Assembly: GCA_007182875.1 (NCBI GenBank)
Contig: AP019514.1
Coordinates: forward strand, 1,054,001-1,118,000
Reading direction: 5' to 3'
DNA: 64,000 bases
Source of the DNA: Vreelandella sulfidaeris
GTDB taxonomy: Bacteria > Pseudomonadota > Gammaproteobacteria > Pseudomonadales > Halomonadaceae
The position numbers and the translations under genes were made by a program. The notes below the pieces were generated by a model. The model ran no database searches, was not told where the DNA came from, and saw nothing but the letters and a program-made list of their open reading frames with translations. This document shows, piece after piece, positions 20,848 through 29,249 of this stretch. Within the stretch, counting starts at the first letter, position 1. The number at the start of each line of letters is the position of its first letter.

Positions 20848-22034
20848 ATGATCGAAGCCAAAACGCGCTTGGTGGCGCGCCACCTTGGCGCTTTGCCTTG
20901 GCTCTTTTCTTGTTTTTATTAATCTGTATGCACCGCAGCCGCTGTTGCCAGGGTTAAAGGAGACCTACGATGTCTCAACCCTGGGCGTCAGCCTGCTCAT
21001 GTCAGTGTCAACGCTCTCCTTAGCCATGGCGCTACTGGTATTCGGCCCACTCTCGGATGCCATCGGTCGTGAAGGCATAATGCGAATTACCTTGCTGATG
21101 GCAGGCGGCTGTTCCATTGCCTTGGCATTCGCGCCCACTTTTGAAAGCTTACTGCTGCTGCGCCTTCTGCAGGGCTTTGTGCTGGGCGGGCTGCCAGCAG
21201 TAGCGATCGCCTGGATGGGCGATGAGTTTGATAAACCTGCCTTGTTAAGTGCTGTAGGCCTCTATATTGGGGCCAATTCATTGGGCGGGATCAGTGGGCG
21301 TATCGTAGGCGGCGCCGCGGCTGAGGGTAGGCGGGCCTACGGCGGCCTTCTTGTCGGTAGGGTTAATAACGCTGATTGGCTGCGTGGTGTTTTGGCGACT
21401 GCTGCCTAATAGCCGTGCCTTTGCTCCCCAGCGTTTCGAGCTGCGTAAAGCTGTGGGGGACCTGCTCGGCCATATACGCAGTCCAGCCCTACTCGCGGCT
21501 TACTGCTTGGGCGGCATCAACTTTCTGATTTTCATAAACCAGTACAGCTATATCACCTTTCGGTTAGCCGCAGCGCCGTATCAACTGGCCGCGAGTGGCT
21601 TGGGGCTGATTTTCTTGACCTACTTAGGCGGCACCTTCGGGTCAATGATTTCCGGGCGTTTGGCGGGGCGGTTTTCTCCCGCTGCGTGCATGATGATGGG
21701 GTGATGATTTTAATGCTAGGCACGGCCATCACGCTATTTGATTCTCTCGTGCTGATTATCGTTGGGTTAAGCGTCAATGCGTTCGGCTTTTTCTGGCACA
21801 TTCGTTGGCGTCTAGCTGGGTAGGGCGGTATGCCCAGGGCGCCCGGGCAGTGCGTCGGCGCTCTATCTGGTGTTTTATTACGTGGGCGCCAGTTTAGGCG
21901 GCTTTTGGCTGGAGCCGTTCTGGCAGTGGGCCGGCTGGTCGGGGGTGAGCGTTGGCTCGTGGCTGTTGCTTAGCATGACGCTAATGATTGCCTTCGGCCT
22001 GTGGCGTTTTGAGCGTCGCCAAGCGGTTAGCTAA
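20848..22034 (+). CDS. MFS transporter, YnfM-like (frameshifted)
   Basis: ~395-residue drug/metabolite antiporter-type permease with 12 TM helices. Key segments: LYAPQPLLPGLKETYDVS, motif A-like GPLSDAIGRE, and LYIGANSLGGISGRIVGG, which matches E. coli YnfM (LYISGNSIGGMSGR). ATG 20848 follows AGGGATG. Frameshifts occur near 20862 (EAKRAWWRATLALCLG), 21345, 21700 and twice near 21800-21850, after which the protein continues to RFERRQAVS. Its stop overlaps the nikE stop by three bases on the other strand. Confidence 0.82.
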
Positions 22035-22639
22035 ATTCGTTTTAGCAAACCGGCGCTTAGATGGTAACGGTGTTCGCATAATTGTTTTAATAGCGCTTCA
22101 TCGTGACTAATCACCAGCACACCCAACTGGCGCTGTTCCGCCTCTCGTTTTAACGCCTGCCAAAGCTCAAGCTGAGTAATCGGGTCGAGCATTGTCGAGA
22201 TTTCATCAGCGATCAGAAAGCGCACCCTGGGTACTAGCGCTCTCAGTACGCACACGCGCTGTAACTCCCCGAGAGCGATTGAGGGAAGCGCGACAGCCAA
22301 TGGTGTGTACGCCAAACGCTTCGCACTGGGCGTCAGAGGGCGTCCATGCTTCCCGCAGTATCTTACCGACTCGCCAGCGTGGGTTCACCGCCAGTTCCGG
22401 TGATTGCGGCAGCCACTGTACCGGCTGCACACCGTTTTTTGGCAGCGCCGCGCCATCCAGCGTGATATCGCCCACTTGCGGTGTTAAATAACCTGCCAGC
22501 AGTTTGCCCAGCGTCGATTTGCCTGAACCAGAGTCGCCGCTTAACCCTACCCACTGGCCTGCGTTCAGCATGAGTGAAACAGACTCGAGTAATGGCTCCC
22601 CGGGTGAAAATGAAAACTCAGCTGACGCGCTTCAAGCAA
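22031..22639 (-). CDS. nikE: nickel-type ABC importer ATPase NikE (frameshifted)
   Basis: Short ATP-binding subunit (~203 residues) of the Opp/Dpp/Nik family. Walker A GDSGSGKST, Q-loop LPQSPE, signature LSGGELQRV, Walker B FLIADEIST and H-loop ISHDEALL. TTG 22639 overlaps the nikD stop and follows CAGGAG. Frameshifts near 22600 (one G restores HPGEPLLESVSLML) and near 22297 (VHHWLSRFPQSLSGGE). Last gene of the operon. Shorter than typical NikE, lacking the C-terminal oligopeptide-transporter extension. Confidence 0.82.
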
Positions 22640-23464
22640 CGGTGGACTCCTGTTCAGTCTGTTGAGCTTGGCTACCCGCGTGGGTCGAAAAGTCATTGTC
22701 CGGCAGCGCTAACCACAATGCCTGAGCATAAGCACTGCTCAGCGAGCTGCCTTGGCCTTGAAAGGCAGAAGCTGATGCAGTCTCGACTGGCTTGCCGTTA
22801 CGCATAATGGTAACGCGATCAGCAATCGGCAGAGCGTGGCGCAAGTCGTGGGTAATCAAGAGCACTGTTTTGCCTTGGTCAGCCAGTCCGCGCAGCGCAT
22901 CCAAAACACGCTGGCGCTGGTGCGGGTCAAGGCCCACAGTGGGTTCGTCGGCAATCACTAGCTGGGCCTGGCTCACATGCGCCATGGCCGTTAATACACG
23001 ACGGGCCATGCCGCCGGAAAGTTCATGGGCATAAGCCTGCTGGGCACGACCGTGTAGCTGATAGTGATCAAGGGACTGCTGAGACGCTTGCCACGCGTGC
23101 GCTGATGAGTGGCCAGCGCGCTGGGCTGCCCAGGCCACTTGGCGCTGGGTACGCACCAACGGGTCTAAAGCACTTAGCGATTGAGGGATCAGGGCTAGCT
23201 CACGGCCACGAAGCAGGCGTTGGCGTGACTCATCAAGCGGTATGCCATGGTAGCAAAGCTGTCCCGTAAGACGGGCATGCGCGGGCAATAGGCCCATCAT
23301 CGCGTAAGCCAGTAAGCTTTCCCTGCTCCCGACGCACCCACCAGGGCATGCACTTCGCCTGTGGCAAACGTCAATGAAACGTTATCCAAGCAGGTGACCC
23401 ACTCACGCTTCCACCAGGAAGCATACAAGGGTAGCTGTAGCGACAATTGGTCAATCGTGAACAC
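22632..23464 (-). CDS. nikD: nickel-type ABC importer ATPase NikD (frameshifted)
   Basis: ATP-binding subunit, ~277 residues. Walker A VGASGAGKS (the K-S junction needs one frameshift near 23310), LIPQSLSALDP, signature LSGGMARRV, Walker B LVIADEPTVGLDP and H-loop LITHDLRHA. GTG 23464 is chosen because GGGAGG lies five bases before it; an upstream in-frame GTG at 23509 would overlap nikC. The C-terminus ends TEQESTVA and overlaps nikE. Confidence 0.83.
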
Positions 23465-23498
23465 GGTATGCCTCCCATTAGTGGTTTGCTTAACAGCG

Positions 23499-24299
23499 TT
23501 AAAGCGCACGGCGGAGGTGGCTGGAAAGGCGCTCGAACATCAGCACCATGAGTAACAACCCCAAGCCCGGAAATACTCCTAACCACCAGTACCCGCCGTT
23601 CAAGTAGCGCATTGCCTCGGCCAGCAGTACGCCAATAGCCGGTTGGCTGGGGCTTAAGCCGAAGCCCAGAAAGGTCAGCGCGGCTTCGTGCAAAAATCGC
23701 GTGGGGGAACAGCAGCAGGGCACCCACCAAGCAGTGGGGAAGCAGATGGGGAAGTAGGTGGCCGTGGAGTACAAACCAGCGCGACTTGCCGAGCGCTCGC
23801 GAAATGCGTACATAGGGGGCTTGCCGCAACTGCCACAGTTCGGCGCGCAGCACCGGGCAAGGCTTGGCCAGTGGGTTACCGCCACGGCAATGATCACTGC
23901 CTGGGTGCCGCCGCCCAGCGCAAAGGCGATCAGCATCAATAGAATCAGATGTGGAACACTCAGCAGGGTGTCAATCAGCAGGCTCACCAGCGCATCCAGC
24001 CGCGCCGAGAGCGTGGCTAGCGCCGCCAAGCTCAGCGCAATCAAGGTACTCAGCAGCGCGGCCAGGCAGCCCACCCAAAAACTCAGTGCCAACCCAGCCA
24101 GGGTGCGCGCCCAGAGTTCCCGGCCCAGGGCGTCGGTGCCCAGCCAGTGTTCAAGGCTCGGCGGGGCCAAGCGAGCGTCAAACTGCATCTGTTGTGCTGA
24201 ATCGGCCAACAGCCACTGACTGGCGATAAGCCCTACGATAAACACAGCGGTGATGCTCAGGCTGAGCATTGCGCGCAGGCGCGGCTGGGTAGCGGTCAT
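23499..24299 (-). CDS. nikC: nickel-type ABC importer permease NikC (two compensating frameshifts)
   Basis: Inner-membrane permease, ~266 residues, Dpp/OppC type. LGTDALGRELWARTLAGL near residue 53 is the family hallmark. The frame stays open to the stop, but between about 23880 and 23690 it reads Cys/Pro-rich nonsense. Another frame gives SLARVLRAELWQLRQAPYV and a normal EAA loop RISRALGKSRWFVLHGHLLP, so a loss and a gain cancel. ATG 24299 overlaps the nikB stop (ATGA). Confidence 0.83.
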   Translation of the reverse strand: MTATQPRLRAMLSLSITAVFIVGLIASQWLLADSAQQMQFDARLAPPSLEHWLGTDALGRELWARTLAGLALSFWVGCLAALLSTLIALSLAALATLSARLDALVSLLIDTLLSVPHLILLMLIAFALGGGTQAVIIAVAVTHWPSLARCCAPNCGSCGKPPMYAFRERSASRAGLYSTATYFPICFPTAWWVPCCCSPTRFLHEAALTFLGFGLSPSQPAIGVLLAEAMRYLNGGYWWLGVFPGLGLLLMVLMFERLSSHLRRAL

Positions 24300-25276
24300 G
24301 AACCACCTGTCGTAAGGCGTGGATCGATAACGCCATACAGCGTATCGGCGACGAGGTTGCCGATGCTGACAAACAGGGCGGTAAACAGGGCAATCCCCAG
24401 CAGCAGCGAAATATCACTGCGCAGGCCCGCGGCGACGGTGGCTTGCCCCAAAGCCAGGGTAGGCAAATACTTGTTCAATCAGAATAGAGCCGCCGAAAAG
24501 CTCCCCCAGTGATGCGAACGCTAGCGTCACTGCCGGTAAACTGGCGTGACGGAGGCCGTGCCGCCAGGCGACATCGAATCGGCTAGCGCCCTGGGCGAAG
24601 GCGTGGGTAGCAACATCTGAGCGCATTAATTCAATCATGCGGGTGCGGGTGTGCAAGGTGATATTCGCGATACCCAGCAGCGCCAGTGTGGCGACCGGCA
24701 GCACTAAGTGATGCAGCCGTGTGGCGAGGGTGACATCTTGATCCAATACGCCGGCCGGGCCAGCGCAGCAGGTAGGTGCCCACCCCAGCGTGACTGAAAA
24801 CAGCAGCACGGCGAGCATGGCCAGCCAAAAGGCAGGCGTGGAAGCGGTTAAATAAGCGTAGGTGCTGATCACGTTATCCAGCGGCGAGCCCTCTTTCGCA
24901 CCCGCCATGACACCCAGTGCAAACCCCAACAGTGCCGAGACGAGCCACGCGCCTGCCAGCAGCACGATGGAGCGCTGAAAGCGCTGGCCGATGACGTCAC
25001 TGACCGGCTGGTTATACACATGGCTCCAACCCAGGTCACCACTCGCGAATTGACGCAGCCAGTGGCCAAGCTGTACGGCGGGAGGGGCATCAAACCCCAG
25101 CGTTCGGCAATCAGCGCGCGCTGTTCGGGGCTGACCTGGGCCACCTGTGGGCCTAGATAGGCATCCACCGGATCAATGGGTGAGAGCATCATGAGCCCAA
25201 ACGAGACCAGCGCGACGCACAGCAGTACCAGCGCCAGGCGGCCTAGGCGCTTAGCAATGCGCGGTATCAATCGCAT
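24296..25276 (-). CDS. nikB: nickel-type ABC importer permease NikB (frameshifted)
   Basis: Inner-membrane permease, ~326 residues, Dpp/OppB type. First TM in RLALVLLCVALVSFGLMML, then SPIDPVDAYLG typical of the family, and the EAA region RFDVAWRHGLRHASLP. ATG 25276 overlaps the nikA stop by ten bases. Frameshifts near 25085 (one or more bases around GLDAPPAVQLGHWLRQF), near 24770 and near 24470 (FAYPGLGQATVAAGLRSD joins the last two pieces). Ends DPRLTTGGS. Confidence 0.82.
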
Positions 25277-26854
25277 GCCCAGCGCCACTCAAGCAGGTTG
25301 GCCGTGATGGGCCAGCCATGGCCGTGGGGGGCTACGCCCAGCTCGCCCACGTCCAGGCAAGTGTCGGCAAAATAGACATGCTCCAGATTGACCAGCCAGG
25401 CCCAGCTAGCGTCTCCGCGCAAGCCGTAACCAGTAGTGCCGTCCCACTGGGCGGCCTGCCAGTGGCGGTTGGCTTGTTCGGTACTGGGCGCCGCCTGGGC
25501 GGCATCCAAATGGGCATCTACTTCCGAGTTGGTATAAAAGCCGCTGTTGTAGTAACCGTTACCGGCGTGCTGGCTGTGGAAGAGGTAGTAAACCTCTTGA
25601 GGGCTGTGGCTACCAAAACCAAACAGAATAGCGTCTTGGTGCAAGGCATGACGCTGGATATCATCCCAGTGGCGGCCCGTTGGCTGCATCTCGATGCCCA
25701 GCGGGCGAACCATTTCGGCACTTACTTCGGCAAGCAGCTGCCGGGTGGTATCGCTTGACGGGTAAGTGAGCCGAAAACGGGCAGGCAGGCCCTCCTTATA
25801 GCGCAGGCCATCGTCTTGCAACTCCCAGCCGGCGGCATCGAGTATGTCCTTCGCTTGGGCAAGATCAGGGGCATCTATTCGTTCTTCATCGCTACTCCAG
25901 GGAAGGCCGTCAGCCGGGCCAAAGGCAGGGCGACCAAAGCCGTGCAGGGCCACTTCAACCAGCATATCGCGATCAACCGCCAAATTGATCGCCTGACGGA
26001 TGGCGGGATCTGCCGTGACATCGTTACCAATTGGCGCGCCAGAGGCCGCATGCTCGCCATTACTCGGCTGCATGGGAAAAGAATGCCGCGGTTATCGACG
26101 CTTTCCATGATTACGCGCTGCATGTCTGCTGGCACATTGGCAGCCAATGCTGGTGGGATGGCGGCAATATCTGCCTGACCGGCATGAGCTGCACTCAGCG
26201 TGGCGTCTTCGCCGGTAAACAGAAATACCAGGCGGTCAAAAGCGGGGGAAGGACCATAGAAATAGGGGTTGCGTTCAACAATTAACTGCTCGCCTTCCTG
26301 CCACTCGACCAACTGGTGGGGCCCAGAACCCAGGGGGTAGCGACCATAGGAATCGTTATAGCCGTTTTTACGCTTGGCATGGGGCACGATGCCAAGGGTC
26401 AGTAACTGATCAATAAAAGTAATGCGCGGGGAGTGGAGGCGAAGCGTGACAGTCTTTTCATCTACAGCTGCTGCTTCAGCAAGTGCACTAAGATCCGCAC
26501 GACCACCCGCCTGCGCCGCTGTATTGAACGTGTAAGCCACATCAGCCGCGGTCAGTGAGGTTCCATCGGAAAAGCGTGCGTCGTCGCGCAGGGTCAATGT
26601 CCAGGTGAGGCGATCTTCAGAAAGTGACCACTCGGTGGCCAGCTCTGGTTGTGGTGAAAGATCCTTGTCTCGTGAGAGTAATGTCGATTGAAACAGCGGA
26701 TTGCCGTACTGCCCCAGCCCAACAGCGGATCAAAGCCCTGTTCGGGTTCGCCGCCAATCGCCAAAATTAGCTGTTCTTTTGCCTGTGCGTTGCTAATGGC
26801 GGCTAAACAACTTAGCGCAATACCCAGTAAGATAGGCCGAGTTGTTTTAGTCAT
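25267..26854 (-). CDS. nikA: nickel-type ABC importer, substrate-binding protein NikA (frameshifted)
   Basis: Periplasmic SBP family 5 protein, ~528 residues. Signal peptide ends ISNAQA; family markers are GGEPEQGFDPLLGW, LTLRDDARFSDGTSLTAADV, LGSGPHQLVEW and IRQAINLAVDRDML. ATG 26854 follows AAGGAT. Frameshifts near 26702 (GWGQYGNPLFQS needs one G) and near 26075 (GILFPMQPSN needs one T). Nickel is inferred from the divergent nikR and its operator. The SBP family also carries peptides, so the transported form (free or chelated Ni) is open. Confidence 0.82.
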
Positions 26855-26884
26855 CGCTTTATCCTTTGCGCTAGTCGCGGTGCT

Positions 26885-26913
26885 AGTATGATGTTTTGCA
26901 ATAACATCATACT
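26885..26913. promoter_or_regulatory. NikR operator between nikA and nikR
   Basis: AGTATGATGTT (26885-26895) and AACATCATACT (26903-26913) form a perfect 11-base palindrome. The E. coli NikR box is GTATGA-N16-TCATAC. Here both half-sites are exact with a 15-base spacer holding a T4 run, so one lost T would restore N16. It sits in the divergent promoter region 32 bases above nikA and 51 before nikR. Confidence 0.85.
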
Positions 26914-26963
26914 AACGGGCCAAGCAGTCTATGGAAAGCGGGCCATTATTAGAGGAGGCGTGA

Positions 26964-27365
26964 ATGCAGCGTGTAACGGTAACGCTCGATGAGGAGCTGT
27001 TGGCAGAAGTGGATGCGCTGATGCGCGCACGTGGCTATCAAAACCGCTCAGAGGCGATTCGCGACTTGACCCGCAGTGGTTTAAAGCAAGTGAGAGAAGA
27101 AGTTGCACCGGAGGCGCCTTGCATGGGGGCGCTGGTATATGTCTACGATCATGCCGCTCGCGAGCTATCCAAGCGCTTAACGCGTCACTCGCATGATCAT
27201 CATAACCTCACGCTTTCGACCTTGCATGTGCATATTAACGCCGAAAGCTGCCTGGAAGTGGCGTTGCTTAAAGGGCAGGGGAACGCGCTCAAACAGTTTG
27301 CCGCTGAAGTTACGTCGTCGCGAAGCGTTCGTCATGGGCAGCTAGTGCTGATACCTGATGAGTAA
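26964..27365 (+). CDS. nikR: nickel-responsive repressor NikR
   Basis: Intact 133-residue ribbon-helix-helix regulator. N-terminal RHH domain is RVTVTLDEELLAEVD...NRSEAIRDL. The C-terminal ACT-like domain carries the nickel ligands: His in HDHHNLT, two His in LHVHIN, and Cys in ESCLE (E. coli His76/87/89/Cys95). C-terminal VRHGQL also matches E. coli NikR. ATG 26964 follows GAGGAGG. Predicted to repress nikABCDE through the adjacent palindrome when nickel is sufficient. Confidence 0.95.
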   Translation: MQRVTVTLDEELLAEVDALMRARGYQNRSEAIRDLTRSGLKQVREEVAPEAPCMGALVYVYDHAARELSKRLTRHSHDHHNLTLSTLHVHINAESCLEVALLKGQGNALKQFAAEVTSSRSVRHGQLVLIPDE

Positions 27366-27403
27366 GGGCGGCACCGTTAGGGTATAAAACGGTAACGCAT
27401 AAA

Positions 27404-27429
27404 AAAAGGTAACCCGTAGGTCACCTTTT
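27404..27429. terminator. bidirectional terminator between nikR and slyD
   Basis: AAAAGGTAACC (27404-27414) and GGTCACCTTTT (27419-27429) pair with one mismatch around CGTA. The A- and T-runs at both sides suit both convergent genes. Confidence 0.8.
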
Positions 27430-27450
27430 CTGGTTGGTAGCGAGAGCCTC

Positions 27451-27933
27451 TTAGTGCTCAACGCCGCCTTCGCCGTGTACATGGCCGTGCTCAACTTCTT
27501 CAGCACTCGCTTCACGTACTTCAGCGATCTCAACATCAAAGTTGAGCTTCTGGCCTGCGAGCGGGTGATTGCCGTCAACAACGACGGTATCGCCTTCGAC
27601 TTTCTTCACGGTAACCATCAGCGGGCCGCCTTGAGTCTGGGCTTGGAACTGCATGCCCGGCTCAATGCTTTCAACGCCTTGGAACGCATCGCGCGGTACT
27701 TCTTGCATTAGCTGCTCTTGCAGCTCGCCATAACCTTCTTCCGGCGAAACGCTAACGTTCAACTTTTCACCAGCTGCATGGCCTTCCAGCTCTTTCTCAA
27801 GGCCCGGGATAATATTACCGGCGCCATGGAGATAGGTTAGCGGCTCACGGCCTTCAGAACTGTCCAGCACTTCACCTTCATCGTTAGTCAAGGTGTAGTG
27901 GAACGCGACAACCGAGTTTTGCGCAATTTGCAT
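27451..27933 (-). CDS. slyD: FKBP-type peptidyl-prolyl isomerase SlyD
   Basis: Intact ~160-residue cytoplasmic prolyl isomerase and metallochaperone. FKBP halves YTLTNDEGEVLDSS and YLHGAGNIIPGLEKELEG flank the insert-in-flap domain (VSPEEGYGE to VDGNHPLAG). A short His/Glu-rich tail, EVEHGHVHGEGGVEH, could bind nickel but is far less His-rich than E. coli SlyD. ATG 27933 (MQIAQNS) is preferred over 27957 because AAGG precedes it. It sits tail-to-tail with nikR. Confidence 0.9.
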   Translation of the reverse strand: MQIAQNSVVAFHYTLTNDEGEVLDSSEGREPLTYLHGAGNIIPGLEKELEGHAAGEKLNVSVSPEEGYGELQEQLMQEVPRDAFQGVESIEPGMQFQAQTQGGPLMVTVKKVEGDTVVVDGNHPLAGQKLNFDVEIAEVREASAEEVEHGHVHGEGGVEH

Positions 27934-28111
27934 GGAATAACCTTTCGGTGAGTGCATGTTCCAATATGGTAACGCGTGTTTGCCGACTTGTCAGGGGGTA
28001 GCGGCGCTTTTTCCTATCCACCACCTTTGACGGTGTTGCGCACCAGCATGACCAGAGATACCCTACGTTCATCATTTTTCCCCTTTGCCCTATCCTCCAT
28101 GGGAGCTCGTT

Positions 28112-28393
28112 ATGACAGTATTGATTATTTGGCTTATCGCGTTTTGCCTGATTGCTTACTTTGTTTACCAGCGCTGGAATAGTGGTGTTAGTCAGGGGTT
28201 GGATAAGCTATTGCCCAGCTTCCTGAAAAGCCATGGTAATAACCGCTACTTATGGGTGATAACGCTCGCCGTGTTGGGGGCGACCACGTTGGTTCAGCCG
28301 GTAGATATGCTGCTGGTGGTTTTACTGCTGGGCTTAATTGGCTGGGGCGTCATGGCATTGGTCAACTGGGCAGGCAACAAGACTCACCGCTAA
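28112..28393 (+). CDS. 93-residue membrane protein
   Basis: Small inner-membrane protein with a start after GGGAG. Hydrophobic helices are VLIIWLIAFCLIAYFVY near residue 3, YLWVITLAVLGATTLV near 46 and MLLVVLLLGLIGWGVMALV near 65, with a basic tail NKTHR. No family recognised. It has its own terminator just downstream, so it is probably monocistronic. Divergent from slyD. Confidence 0.65.
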   Translation: MTVLIIWLIAFCLIAYFVYQRWNSGVSQGLDKLLPSFLKSHGNNRYLWVITLAVLGATTLVQPVDMLLVVLLLGLIGWGVMALVNWAGNKTHR

Positions 28394-28406
28394 ATTAATA
28401 TTTATT

Positions 28407-28443
28407 AAAAAGCCCGGTCATTTCGTAAATGACCGGGCTTTTT
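28407..28443. terminator. bidirectional rho-independent terminator
   Basis: AAAAAGCCCGGTCATTT (28407-28423) pairs fully with AAATGACCGGGCTTTTT (28427-28443) around a CGT loop. It serves the membrane protein (+) and the glycine-zipper lipoprotein (-). Confidence 0.92.
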
Positions 28444-28474
28444 GCATTAAGGCGCTAACAATCAGCTAATTTAA

Positions 28475-28945
28475 TTAATACGGTGCAACGCTCATGCTGG
28501 CGCCGTTACCAATCAAGCGTACTCGCTGACCGGCCTGGAACTGGCGGTCTGCACGCTGAACAACGACCACATCGGTGCCGTCATCACGACGTATTTCCAT
28601 TTCTAGTGCATCGACGCGGTTAGCGGCATCTTCCGTTGCTGTGCCTGCCACCGCACCACCCAGGGCGCCTGCAACCGTGGCTAGCTGACGGCCTGAGCCG
28701 CCACCCACTTGGCTACCTAAAAGACCACCGATAACGGCGCCGCCGCCACTGCCCAACAGGCCACCAGCACGGCTTTCAGCTTGAATCTGTACCGGACGAA
28801 TCGCCACGATAGTGCCGTAAGTAACGCTTTGGCCCGTCTTTGCTTGGCTGCCGCGATAGACATCACCCGAGTAGCCCGAGGTATTGGCACACCCAGCCAG
28901 CGTGAGAATGCTTAAGGCTACAGCCGGTAGAAGAAGACGTTTCAT
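28475..28945 (-). CDS. glycine-zipper outer-membrane lipoprotein, SlyB-like
   Basis: Intact 156-residue lipoprotein. Signal peptide with lipobox LAGC (Cys at residue 19), then TYGTIVAIRPVQI, which is a SlyB/Pcp family hallmark. Next come a glycine-zipper 2TM segment (AVIGGLLGSQVGGGSG and ALGGAVAGT) and a C-terminal beta domain (DVVVVQRADRQFQAGQRVRL). SlyB-type proteins stabilise outer-membrane proteins under stress. ATG 28945 follows GGAGG. Confidence 0.88.
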   Translation of the reverse strand: MKRLLLPAVALSILTLAGCANTSGYSGDVYRGSQAKTGQSVTYGTIVAIRPVQIQAESRAGGLLGSGGGAVIGGLLGSQVGGGSGRQLATVAGALGGAVAGTATEDAANRVDALEMEIRRDDGTDVVVVQRADRQFQAGQRVRLIGNGASMSVAPY

Positions 28946-29249
28946 TAAAACCTCCAGGGCATCTATTGGTTTACTGTCGTTCCCATCACGGCCATCCGCA
29001 TGGCAGTCAGTGGAACGGTAGCAGTTATAGAACGGTGTTCGTTAAAGATAACTGATGCTAACATTTTTGACCAGCAAACGTCTGAAAAGATCAAAGCTGT
29101 CAAAATAAATAGCTAGAAATAGCTTAACCGAGAGTGTAACAGCGTATTAAGAAAACAGTGTGCAAATATATGAGGTAGCAAAACAGGAGGCCGAGAGGCC
29201 TCCTGTTGCAGGGTTGGTTAGGTGTGTTAGACCCTATAAGGGCAAGCTG
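28946..29249. other. intergenic region between the SlyB-like gene and aceA
   Basis: About 300 bases, AT-rich in 29040-29160, holding the promoter side of the lipoprotein gene (minus strand) and the aceA terminator. A TTGACA lies on the minus strand near 29092, but no well-spaced -10 was found. No coding signal. Confidence 0.5.
29180..29206 (-). terminator. terminator of aceA
   Basis: ACAGGAGGCC (29183-29192) pairs with GGCCTCCTGT (29197-29206) around GAGA. On the minus strand the stem is followed by a short T-run. Confidence 0.85.

Noticed and set aside
139..22034. broken genes as true pseudogenes or programmed frameshifts
   Set aside because: Breaks are spread over essential genes, sit at varied short runs, and lack slippery-site and stem-loop architecture; error is the simpler reading.
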